A DNA stretch of 35,410 nucleotides from CAZOWW01 sp964583765 (GTDB taxonomy: Bacteria; Actinomycetota; Actinomycetes; Actinomycetales; Kineosporiaceae). The DNA lies in the NCBI GenBank assembly GCA_964583765.1, contig CAZOWW010000056.1:1-35410 (forward strand). Direction: 5' to 3'. The translations under genes were made by a program, and so were the position numbers. Of this stretch, positions 15,234-22,884 are shown piece after piece. The notes beneath the pieces are model-generated. The model was not told the origin of the DNA. It saw nothing but the letters and a program-made list of their open reading frames with translations, and did no database searches. Each line of letters starts with the position of its first letter. The stretch's first letter is position 1.

Positions 15234-16963
15234 CCACCGCCCCACGCCACCCGGACAGATTCGGGCGACCCGCACTGCCCGGTCAGGCCTTCATGAAGTT
15301 CGCCTTCTGCGGACGCGTGTCGACCGAGGACCAGCAGGACCCCGAAGCATCCCGGAACTGGCAACTCCTACGGGCCCGCGCACTGATCGAACGCTACGGG
15401 GAAATCGTCAAGGAATACTTCGACATCGGGTACTCCCGGTCCCTTCCCTGGAAACGACGACCCCAGGCCAGCCAGCTGCTGACCGACCTCAAGGACCCTG
15501 AACGCGGCTTCGATGCCGTGGTCATCGGCGAACCCCAACGCGCGTTCTACGGCAACCAGTTCGGCCTGACCTTCCCGTTGTTCGTGCACTACGGCGTGGG
15601 CCTGTGGGTCCCCGAGGTCGGCGGACCCATCGACCCGGACTCCGAGGCCCACGACCTGGTCATGAGCGTGTTCGGCGGCATGTCCAAGGGCGAACGCAAC
15701 CGCATCAAGATCCGGGTCCGGGCCGCCATGGCCTCCCAGGTCAAGATCGAGGGCCGGTACCTCGGCGGGCGCCCGCCCTACGGGTACCGCATCGCCGACG
15801 CCGGCCCCCACCCCAACCCCGCCAAGGCCGCCGACGGCAAGCGCCTGCACCGCCTGGAACCTGACCCCCTGACCGCCCCCGCCGTCCAACGCATCTTCGG
15901 TGAGTACCTGGCCGGGCGCGGCTTCTACGCCATCGCCGAGAACCTCACCCGCGACGAGATCCCCTCACCGTCCCAACACGACCCCGAGCGCAACCGGCAC
16001 CGCCCCGGCCAGGGCTGGGCCAAGTCCGCCGTCCGCGCCATCCTGGCGAACCCCCGGTACACCGGCCGGCAGGTCTGGAACAAGCAACGCAAGGAAGAAG
16101 TCCTCCTGGACGTCGAGGAAGTCTCCCTGGGCTACGAGACCAAGATGCGCTGGAACGACCCCGACGCCTGGATCTGGTCCGAGACCCTCGCCCACGACCC
16201 CCTGATCACCCCCGAGCAGTTCCAAGCCGCCCAGGTGATCCGCGCAGACCACGGACGCTCGCGCGCCGGACAACACGAGACCTACAAGCGCGTGGTCCAC
16301 CCGCACATCCTGCGCGGCCTGCTGTTCTGCGGCCTGTGCGGACGCAAGATGCAGGCCCAGCACACCGACCACCGCACCTACTACCGCTGCCGATACGCCG
16401 AGCAGTACGCCCTGGCCGCCCACGTCCACCACCCCCGCAACGTCTACCTGCGCGAGGACCAGCTCCTACCGCACCTGGACGCCTGGCTCACCGGCCTGTT
16501 CGCCCCACACCGCCTCGACCACATCCGCACCCTCGCCGCCGCCCAACCCGCTCCTGGTCCGGCTGTGCCGTCGGCCGCACTCCCGGACGCTCAGGCGGTG
16601 ATCCGCGAGTGCGACACCCGGCTCGCCCAGTACCGAGCAGCCCTGGACGCCGGAGCCGACCCCCTGACCATCGCCCGATGGATCCGCGAGGTCCAAGCCC
16701 AACGCGCCACCGCACTCGCCAGCACGCGAGCACCCGGCGCCAACACGGGACGGATGAGCGAGGACGACATCCAGGAACTGATCCACACGCTCGCGGACAT
16801 CGCCGCCGTGATCAGAGATGCCGAGCCGATGGACAAGGCCAAGATCTATCAGGGGCTCGCGCTGCGACTGACCTACCAGCCAGGACAGCAGCTCGTCGAG
16901 GCGACCGCCCAGCTCGTGCCGCCCCACCCTGGGGAAATGGTTGGTGTCCGAGGGGGGACTTGA
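15230..16963 (+). CDS. Large serine recombinase (integrase of the element)
   Basis: This 577-residue serine recombinase probably integrates and excises the element. The resolvase domain carries the nucleophile S31 in FCGRVSTEDQ, with MSVFGGMSKGERNRIKIRVR as the long E helix. The recombinase domain includes GGRPPYGYRI and AVRAILANPRYTGRQVWN. The zinc-ribbon domain has C367 and C370 (FCGLCGRKM) and C387; a fourth ligand is not obvious. A coiled-coil-like tail follows. The start is ATG 15230 (ATGA overlap), not the longer in-frame start at 14822. The last eight codons (MVGVRGGT) and the TGA stop lie at or inside the 3' end of the antisense tRNA-Leu gene, a trace of site-specific insertion there. 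Confidence 0.88.
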   Translation: MTTAPRHPDRFGRPALPGQAFMKFAFCGRVSTEDQQDPEASRNWQLLRARALIERYGEIVKEYFDIGYSRSLPWKRRPQASQLLTDLKDPERGFDAVVIGEPQRAFYGNQFGLTFPLFVHYGVGLWVPEVGGPIDPDSEAHDLVMSVFGGMSKGERNRIKIRVRAAMASQVKIEGRYLGGRPPYGYRIADAGPHPNPAKAADGKRLHRLEPDPLTAPAVQRIFGEYLAGRGFYAIAENLTRDEIPSPSQHDPERNRHRPGQGWAKSAVRAILANPRYTGRQVWNKQRKEEVLLDVEEVSLGYETKMRWNDPDAWIWSETLAHDPLITPEQFQAAQVIRADHGRSRAGQHETYKRVVHPHILRGLLFCGLCGRKMQAQHTDHRTYYRCRYAEQYALAAHVHHPRNVYLREDQLLPHLDAWLTGLFAPHRLDHIRTLAAAQPAPGPAVPSAALPDAQAVIRECDTRLAQYRAALDAGADPLTIARWIREVQAQRATALASTRAPGANTGRMSEDDIQELIHTLADIAAVIRDAEPMDKAKIYQGLALRLTYQPGQQLVEATAQLVPPHPGEMVGVRGGT

Positions 16964-17028
16964 ACCCCCATGCCCTTTCGGGCACTAGCACCTCAAGCTA
17001 GCGCGTCTGCCTATTCCGCCACCCGGAC
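16942..17028 (-). tRNA. tRNA-Leu (anticodon GAG)
   Basis: On the minus strand the gene starts GTCCGGG at 17028 and ends CTCGGAC-A-CCA at 16942; these arms pair with one G-U. The anticodon arm is CTAGC/GCTAG around TTGAGGT, giving GAG (reads CUC and CUU, Leu). The long variable arm TGCCCGAAAGGGCA is typical of class II tRNAs. The T arm GGGGG-TTCAAGT-CCCCC is perfect, and CCA is encoded. The serine recombinase gene overlaps its last 22 bases from the other strand. Confidence 0.95.
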
Positions 17029-17337
17029 TCGCACCGGGAGGCCCCGGCACGGGTCTTGACATTATCACGCCCCGGTGCGGGGTGTGTGAGACGGTCATCG
17101 CCGTGGCGGGGTCTCGTCCTGCCCGACAGCCCTCGGCGGCTTTGCGGAGGATGCCTCGGGTCTGGGTTGCGCGGGGATGGCAGCGCCCGAGCCTCGCCGC
17201 ATCAGCGAACCCGAAGCGATCAACACGACACCCATCGTGACGGCGGCATGGGCTTCACCGTCGGGAACCGGAGCCCACGACCGCATACCGGGCCCGTTTC
17301 AGGGGCTCACCAAGCCCCTCCGTGGGATGCTCCCGCC
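17029..17337. other. Intergenic region between tRNA-Leu and ridA
   Basis: It holds the tRNA promoter on the minus strand and, near the right end, a perfect 7-bp hairpin (AGGGGCT 17301-17307, AGCCCCT 17313-17319). Just before ATG 17338, GATGCT is followed by CCCGCC, which could be a leaderless -10 arrangement for ridA. A 63-codon minus-strand frame (17095-17286) with one hydrophobic stretch is present but unsupported. Confidence 0.45.
17061..17066 (-). promoter_or_regulatory. -10 box of the tRNA-Leu promoter
   Basis: GATAAT on the minus strand lies 32 nt upstream of the tRNA 5' end and is a near-perfect -10 box. The -35 at 17 bp spacing (TCACAC) is weak. Confidence 0.5.
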
Positions 17338-17760
17338 ATGGCTGATGACCGTGTGCTCGTCTCTTCCGGCTCGCCGTTCGAACCGGAGATCGGGTTCTCC
17401 CGCGCTGTGCGGTCCGGACCGTGGGTGAGCGTGGCTGGGACTGCACCGATCGGGGAGGACGGGAGCACCGTCGGCGAACAGGACGTCTACCGACAGACAG
17501 TTCGTTGCCTGGACATTGCCGAGGCTGCGCTGCGCCAGGCCGGAGCCTCCTTGCACGACGTGGTCAGGACGCGTGTGATGTTGCTGGACTGCGACCAGTG
17601 GCGCGAGGCGGCGCGGGCCCATGGGGAACGGTTCGCCGAGATCCGCCCGGCCTGCACCTTCGTCCAGGTGGCCAGGTTCATCGATCCGACCTGGCTGGTC
17701 GAGCTCGAGCTCGACGCCCACGTCGGGCCGGATCACTTCGGCCGTGCCCCGTCGAATTGA
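17338..17760 (+). CDS. RidA family protein (YjgF/YER057c/UK114)
   Basis: This 140-residue protein matches RidA-family enamine/imine deaminases or their close relatives. It shows SGPWVSVAGTAP, then VYRQTVRCLDIAEAALRQAG, VVRTRVMLLDC and the family's end motif WLVELELDAHV. In true RidA an Arg near position 105 binds the substrate; here the equivalent segment reads RPACTFVQVARF, with the Arg replaced, so this is more likely a Rid1-7-type relative of uncertain substrate. The start ATG 17338 gives the normal family length; the longer open frame upstream runs through intergenic sequence. It is a single gene, probably leaderless. Confidence 0.8.
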   Translation: MADDRVLVSSGSPFEPEIGFSRAVRSGPWVSVAGTAPIGEDGSTVGEQDVYRQTVRCLDIAEAALRQAGASLHDVVRTRVMLLDCDQWREAARAHGERFAEIRPACTFVQVARFIDPTWLVELELDAHVGPDHFGRAPSN

Positions 17761-17797
17761 GGGCGCGGGTGTGTTCTCGGCCGAGGGCACGCACTCG

Positions 17798-17851
17798 GCC
17801 GAGAACGTCCACCCAGCCGAGAACGTCCACCCAGCCGAGAACGTCCACCCG
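17798..17851 (+). repeat. Three tandem 18-bp repeats between ridA and thrE
   Basis: The unit GCCGAGAACGTCCACCCA occurs at 17798-17815, 17816-17833 and 17834-17851 (last base G). Degenerate copies of the CGGCCGAG part occur just upstream at 17778-17800. The array lies between two convergent genes. Its 18-nt period keeps a frame, but neither strand carries a convincing gene. There are no spacers, so it is not CRISPR. Confidence 0.85.
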
Positions 17852-17972
17852 GCCGGGAGCTCAGGCCGGGTAGGGAGCGAGGGCACCCGTCTCCGACCGA
17901 GGGACGACCGCCGCGGGGCACGGGAGAAGGCCGCCGTCAGCGCGCTGATCGGCGCCTGGCGGGTGGGAAGCC

Positions 17973-19439
17973 TCAGTGCTCCTCGCGCAACCTGTCCGCG
18001 GTGTAGGTGTGCGGCGGGTGGGTCCAGACCTGCAAGGACTCGGCCCAGACGGGATCGGTGATCATGCGGGCGACGATCAGACCGGCGGTCAGGGCGCAGA
18101 CCGCCGAGACGCTGGTCATCCCGTAGGCGAGGGCGTCCAGCGGACGGTCCGCGACGCTGGACAGGATCGAGCGGTAGGCGGTCATTCCGGGAATCATGAT
18201 CAGAACCGCGGGCACGGACAGGGTGATGCGCGCGGCGAGCAGGCGCCGGTTCACCGAGCCGACGAGCAACCCGATCAGCAGGGTTGCGGCCGCGGCGCAG
18301 GGCAGGGTGCTTCCGCCGAGGTCTATCGCACTCAGGCGCAACAGGTTGCCGAGGGTGCCGATGCACGCGGTCGCCAGCGCCACGCGGAGCGGGGTGTTGA
18401 ACGTGAGGGCGAAGCCGAGCACCCCGGCGAAACTCGCCAGCGCACGCAGCACGAGCAGCAGGCCCGCGGCCAGGTGCGAGCGCCCGCCGTCGGCGAAGGG
18501 CAACGCCAGCATCCAGGTGACCGGACAGATGCCCGCGGCCCCGGCCACGGTGACCAGCCCCGCGAAGAGCAGACGGGACATGCCGGCGGCGAAGTCGAAC
18601 CTCGCCAGGTCGAGGGCGGCCGCGAGCAGTGGGAACCCGGGCACCAGGAACAGGGTCGAGGCGATCACGGCGACCTGGTGCAGGGAGTACCCGGGAACCA
18701 GGAACAACCGCGCGGCGGTCCCGGCGGCCGCCGCGGCACAGCAGGCGGCGGCCGAGGCGAGTGCCACCACGACCAGCTGGTTGACCCGGAAGCGGCGCAG
18801 CCACACCTGGACGCCTTTACCGATCGCGGCTCCCAGGGCGGCGACGAGGCAGTCCGGCCAGGCGCCCTGGTTGAGGAAGGCGAAGGCGGCGCAGGCCAGG
18901 GCCGCGGCGGTGCAGACCATCGGGAGCGGGTACAGGTGGGGCTTGTGTTCCACGGCGTCGAGCTGGTGGTGCAGCTCCTCGGGGCTCAGACCCGGTTGCG
19001 CCCGCAGGGAGATCCGCATGAGTTCACAGATCCGGTCGGCGTTCACCAGGGGAGTCGACACCTCGACCACCCGGGTGCGGGAGAACCCGTGACGCCGGGT
19101 CGTGACCACGATCTCGTTGAGGGTCACCTGGGCCTCGAGCGTGTCGATGTCCAGGGCCTCGGCCACCCGACCCATGGCCCGCTTGACCCGGTAGGACGCC
19201 GTCCCGGTCGCCAGGATCATGGCTCCCATGCGGCACACGGCGTCCGAGCGCTCGGCCAGCGCCGCTGCTTCCGGGGGCATGGCCTCACCTGGCAGGGCCT
19301 GGTCGAGCAGCGTCTGGTCGGCCGGCGCCACCGCTTCAGCGGGCAGAGCCTCACCCGGTAGGGCCTCGGTCAGAGTCTCACCGGGCAGAGCGTCACCGGG
19401 CGGGACCTGGTCGGGTAGGCCCCCGGTCAGCATGCTCAT
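17973..19439 (-). CDS. thrE: Threonine/serine exporter, ThrE family
   Basis: This 488-residue membrane protein fits the ThrE family, which exports threonine and serine from actinobacteria using the proton gradient. The cytoplasmic N-terminal half has the signature GAMILATGTASYRVKRAM and TRRHGFSRTRVVEVSTPLVN. It is followed by about ten membrane segments in two blocks (the ThrE and ThrE_2 domains), from PMVCTAAALACAAFAFL to YGMTSVSAVCALTAGLIVA. The block boundary is near the PGMTAYRSIL motif. Residues about 10-60 are an unusual Pro/Glu/Ala repeat (variants of ALPGEAL). The start ATG 19439 has AAGGAG a few nt upstream, and a second AAGGAG lies 10 nt further. Confidence 0.85.
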   Translation of the reverse strand: MSMLTGGLPDQVPPGDALPGETLTEALPGEALPAEAVAPADQTLLDQALPGEAMPPEAAALAERSDAVCRMGAMILATGTASYRVKRAMGRVAEALDIDTLEAQVTLNEIVVTTRRHGFSRTRVVEVSTPLVNADRICELMRISLRAQPGLSPEELHHQLDAVEHKPHLYPLPMVCTAAALACAAFAFLNQGAWPDCLVAALGAAIGKGVQVWLRRFRVNQLVVVALASAAACCAAAAAGTAARLFLVPGYSLHQVAVIASTLFLVPGFPLLAAALDLARFDFAAGMSRLLFAGLVTVAGAAGICPVTWMLALPFADGGRSHLAAGLLLVLRALASFAGVLGFALTFNTPLRVALATACIGTLGNLLRLSAIDLGGSTLPCAAAATLLIGLLVGSVNRRLLAARITLSVPAVLIMIPGMTAYRSILSSVADRPLDALAYGMTSVSAVCALTAGLIVARMITDPVWAESLQVWTHPPHTYTADRLREEH

Positions 19440-19857
19440 GGCTCTCCTTGGCTCTCCTTGCGCGAGAAGTGTGCGGAGAGAGAGCAGGCGGTCGGACTTC
19501 ACGCCTCGATGCGCTTCACAGTTGCGGCGCAGTGTGGACTTTCACCACATCCCCTGCACACGCCGGGATCCGGACCCCGGTCTCTCGCGCGCCCGGAACA
19601 CCCCAGGCAAGCAGCAACAGGCTACCGAGGGGCACGCACCCTCGCGGTCCAGGCACGCGTCGACAGGCCACCGAACCTCGTGGACCCTCACGCGGTTCGG
19701 GGAAGGCGCGGTGCTGAACAAGGTCCGGGCGGGGAACCCGAGCAGGGGGACTCCGGCGTCCCGGCCCGCTCCTTCGGCGTGGGCCCCCTCGCGGTTGGCG
19801 GCCGCGGGCACAGTGATCCCCGGCGCTGCGGGATCCCGGGACCGGTAGCGTGGACCC
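19440..19857. other. Divergent intergenic region
   Basis: These 418 bases separate thrE (minus) from the 597-residue gene (plus). The left end holds a duplicated ribosome site for thrE (two CTCCTT copies on the plus strand at 19444-19459). The right end has the leaderless -10 TAGCGT. I see no RNA gene and no credible small ORF. Confidence 0.5.
19846..19851 (+). promoter_or_regulatory. -10 box of a leaderless promoter
   Basis: TAGCGT is followed by GGACCC and GTG 19858, i.e. a TANNNT box with a 6-nt spacer to the start codon. This is the common actinobacterial leaderless pattern and supports GTG 19858 over ATG 19867. Confidence 0.6.
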
Positions 19858-21651
19858 GTGCCGGATATGCCTGTCTCGTTGACAGTGGCCCGCGGGTGCG
19901 CCTCCTGGTCCGAACCCGACGCGGTGTTCGCTGAGCTGTTCACCGCTCCGGAAACGGCGGGTCCGACCTCCTCGGGGGTCTGCACCTGCCCCGCGTGCCA
20001 GGCAGCGGAGGAGCCGGGGTCGCTCCCGGCCATGCGTCCACTGGCGGAAGAGGCACTCGCCGCCGCCGCGGCGGCCAGCCCTCTGGTCCGACGGGCCTGC
20101 GCACTGGCCCGATGGGTCGGTCCGGGGCGCGCGCTCACCCCCTCGAAGGTCCTGCGGCCGGCGGAGGCCGCAACGGCTGTGGCCGACCTGGAGCTGGACC
20201 AGCCTGTGCTGCCCGGTGGCGGCAGCGCCGACTCCAGGCCGTTCGGGCGCGGCATCGGCAGGAGGGGCCCGCGGACCCGCAGCGCCAAACATCTGCCGGA
20301 ACTGCACCCGATCTGGGCCGCAGCCGTAGCCGCGGGCCTGATCGAGATCCGCGGGCAGAAGGCGGTACCCGGCCCCGCACTCACGGTCTGGCCGCAGGTC
20401 GCCACGGACTCTCCCGTGGCCCTCCCTGCCGCCGTGGGCAAGCCAGTCAGCGCCGGCATCGTTCTCGCCGATCCGGGCAGCGACCACGCGGACATCCACC
20501 GGCAGCTGGACTGCTGGGCCCTCCTGGTCGCCGGGTACCTGCGGGCGCAGGCCGAGCTGGAGATGGCGGACGAGCACTGGTTCGCCGGACCGGGCCAACT
20601 GTTGCTGCCGATCTCCGCTGTGCTGCTCTACACCGCGGACGACACACCGTTGACCCCTTCGACCCTGGCCCTGGGATCGTTGATCGCCGACCAGGACGAC
20701 GACGGCCTGGACCCGATGGCCCTGCTGACCCTGCCGGAGCAGATCGCCCGGTGGACGGAGATCCTCCAGATGTGGGCGATGGCGGGCGCCGTCGCCCGGC
20801 CCGGCAGCACGCGCGACGACGACGCCGAGGACGACGTCCTGGCTTCGGAGGCCGCCGACGAGTTGGCGGAACAGTGGGAGCCCCTGGTGGAGGAGCTCCG
20901 CCAGGTGTTCCCGGGCGGCGCGCCCTTCCTGGACCCTGTCCTCGAGGCCTTGCGCGACGGCCCCGTGATCACGGTGACTCCGGGCGGGCGCGACCTGCTT
21001 GCACGCGTGCTGCGCGGCCAGGGGTTCACCGTGCCGACGGTCGGCGACCTTGCGCAGAGCCCACCTGAGGATTTCCTGCTCGGCTTGTCCGGGCACGACC
21101 CCGAGGCGGCCGCAGAGGAGATCCGCATCTGGCTCGACGCGCGCGGCGAGGGCTGGCAGGTGGCGCTGGAAGAACTCGTGGCTTCCGCGTCCGGCCAGGA
21201 CGAGGAGGGCCCTCTGCGCCGCGTGGCGTTGCCCATCGTGATCGCGCTCACCGCCGAGTCGGCAGGCTCCCTGCTCGCGCGGTGGCAGGAGGATCCGTGG
21301 CTGGCCGCCCCCGTGGCGCTCGGTCTCGCGGCCGCTTCCCGTGCCCCGCAGCCCCCGGCGGGGTCCCTGCTGTGGATGGCGGTCGACATGCTCTCGACGA
21401 GCCTGGACGATGCCGACGCCTTCGCCGACCTGGCGGACGTCACCGGCATCGCCGACCTGCTGGCCGAGCCCGGTGCGGTGACCGTGGCGGTCGGGGTGGA
21501 GCACCCGCAGGCCCGGGAGGTGCTGCAGTTGCTGGCGGGGAACTTGGAGAACCGGGCACTGGCAAGGCAGTTGCTGCGGGCAATTGCCGCGGACAAGCCT
21601 CGGCGGGCACCGAGGGCCCGTCGGTCAACTGCCCGGCTCCGGGGCCTCTGA
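19858..21651 (+). CDS. Conserved actinobacterial hypothetical protein (597 aa)
   Basis: The protein contains the segment GPGRALTPSKVLRPAEA, followed by RSAKHLPELHPIWAAAVAAG and LIEIRGQKAVPG. This resembles a winged-helix-like module I associate with actinobacterial hypothetical proteins, some annotated near plasmid pRiA4b ORF-3 or SEC-C proteins. The remainder is acidic and mostly helical, without catalytic motifs I recognise. An N-terminal CTCPAC pair could bind metal. It is soluble, with no signal peptide. The gene is probably leaderless. The next gene starts 78 bp downstream with its own leaderless promoter, so the two may be functionally paired. No function is proposed. Confidence 0.7.
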   Translation: MPDMPVSLTVARGCASWSEPDAVFAELFTAPETAGPTSSGVCTCPACQAAEEPGSLPAMRPLAEEALAAAAAASPLVRRACALARWVGPGRALTPSKVLRPAEAATAVADLELDQPVLPGGGSADSRPFGRGIGRRGPRTRSAKHLPELHPIWAAAVAAGLIEIRGQKAVPGPALTVWPQVATDSPVALPAAVGKPVSAGIVLADPGSDHADIHRQLDCWALLVAGYLRAQAELEMADEHWFAGPGQLLLPISAVLLYTADDTPLTPSTLALGSLIADQDDDGLDPMALLTLPEQIARWTEILQMWAMAGAVARPGSTRDDDAEDDVLASEAADELAEQWEPLVEELRQVFPGGAPFLDPVLEALRDGPVITVTPGGRDLLARVLRGQGFTVPTVGDLAQSPPEDFLLGLSGHDPEAAAEEIRIWLDARGEGWQVALEELVASASGQDEEGPLRRVALPIVIALTAESAGSLLARWQEDPWLAAPVALGLAAASRAPQPPAGSLLWMAVDMLSTSLDDADAFADLADVTGIADLLAEPGAVTVAVGVEHPQAREVLQLLAGNLENRALARQLLRAIAADKPRRAPRARRSTARLRGL

Positions 21652-21716
21652 CCGCGGCGACGGACCGGCGGGAGGTCACGTCGGCCCTGCCCCGGGTGAG
21701 CCGTCCGGAAACCCGG

Positions 21717-21722
21717 TACGGT
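21717..21722 (+). promoter_or_regulatory. -10 box of a leaderless promoter
   Basis: TACGGT, 6 nt, then GTG 21729. The same spacing is seen for the upstream gene and the HAD gene, and it fixes the start of the frameshifted gene. Confidence 0.6.
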
Positions 21723-21728
21723 CGAACT

Positions 21729-22834
21729 GTGGCCGGCACATCTCGGATGAATCGTGAGGAGTTCGCGGCGGCGATCGCCGAACTCGACGAGACCGAACTG
21801 CGCAAGGCGTTGTGGACGGTGTACTGGCGAGGCACGGCGGCAGTGCGGGAACGGATAGAGGACATCCTCGCCCCGGATCCCGTCAAGGCTGCCCGCCGCG
21901 TGGCGCCGCGGGCTCCCGACCCGGGATCAGGTGTTGGTGGCCGTGCGGGAGTTCACCGGGCTGGTGCGCTCGGGCGCCTACCTCGTGGGACGTCGCGCGG
22001 TGCGCCCGAAGGAACGCAGCCAGTGGCGGTTCACGTTCCGGCGGCTCCTCGCCGACTCGCGGTCCGCGCTGGCGGCCCCCGAGCCGGGGAACGGTGAGGC
22101 CGCACTGACGGAGATGATCGATCTGGCCTGCGAGTTGCGCGACTACGAGTACGTCCGTTCCCAGGACCCGATCGAGGCTGCCGCCGTAGTGGTCTCGGAC
22201 GAGATCGCCGTGTTGTGGCGCCATCTGCTGGACCACCGCGGTATCGGCGGGTGTTCCGCGGTGGTGGCCGAGCAGTTCCTGCGGTGGGAGAGCCGGTTCG
22301 GGTGGACCCGCAGTGGCGGAGGGAGGATCGCCACGCAGGAGAACAGGCTCAACGATGTCCTGGCCGGATTTGCTCACCGTTCCCGACCTGTGGGTGACCT
22401 TCACCGAACGTTACCTGCAGGTGCTCGACGACCTGGCCCTCCCCGCACCGGCACCTGCGCCGACCCGCAGGCGGGAGATGTCCTACGACGAGCAGCAGCG
22501 TCGCCTCGCACTCGAACGGCAGCGGGCCCGGCGGGCCGAGACCATGATCGACTGGCATCTCATGCTCCTGGACAGGTTCGCCGACACCCCTGAGGAGGAC
22601 CTGCTCGACCGGCTCGCAGATCATCCCGCGTTGGGTGGCGCGGAGCAGACCTACTTCCGGGCCCGGTTGACCTGGATCCGCGGCGAGCCGCCAAGGGCGC
22701 GGCTGCTGATCCGGCAGGCCTTGGAACAGCTGCCAGGCCACTCCCGCTTCCTCGCCTTCGCGGAGGAGACCGGAACCGAGCTCCCACCGAGGGCACGGGC
22801 CATCGCCGAGTCCCGCCGATCGCCCAGTTCCTGA
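21729..22834 (+). pseudogene. Conserved hypothetical protein gene with two frameshifts
   Basis: Three consecutive frames each encode part of one ~367-residue protein. The first covers GTG 21729 to about 21923 (MNREEFAAAIAELDETELRK, then WTVYWRGTAAVRERIE). The second covers about 21925-22365 (QVLVAVREFTGLVRSGAYLV, PKERSQWRFTFRRL, CELRDYEYVRSQDPIEAA). The third covers about 22366-22834 (LLTVPDLWVTFTERYLQVL to the end). Each junction is mended by removing one G: CCGGGATCAG becomes PDPDQV and GCCGGATTTG becomes LADLL. The order matches an actinobacterial hypothetical family I recognise from sequence pattern only, of unknown function. Either a pseudogene or a stretch with two G-run sequencing errors. 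Confidence 0.75.
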
Positions 22835-22884
22835 GCGGACCGGACCTCCGTCCCTGCTCGGGCATCGCATTCGAGCAGGCGGGC

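Larger units (their letters stand above)
8228..16963 (+). mobile_element. Integrative (conjugative) element at tRNA-Leu
   Basis: The region combines a transfer ATPase, a replication-relaxation protein, a DUF2637 protein and a serine recombinase in one coupled operon next to a tRNA gene, the standard composition of actinobacterial integrative elements. The right boundary is the tRNA-Leu 3' end near 16942-16963. The left boundary is not visible and is placed at the operon's control region for convenience; the regulator, HAD and methyltransferase genes to the left may also be cargo. No dedicated relaxase or full secretion gene set is visible, so transfer may be double-stranded, host-dependent or mobilised by another element. 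Confidence 0.7.

Noticed and set aside
17055..17060. TTGACA on the plus strand near the tRNA
   Set aside because: No -10 box at a workable spacing; the same bases contain the minus-strand GATAAT, which fits the tRNA better.
17095..17286. 63-codon minus-strand frame with one hydrophobic stretch
   Set aside because: No ribosome site, half of it Pro/Arg-rich, located over the tRNA promoter region; not enough support.
17798..17851. Possible CRISPR array
   Set aside because: Units are 18 bp and directly adjacent with no spacers.
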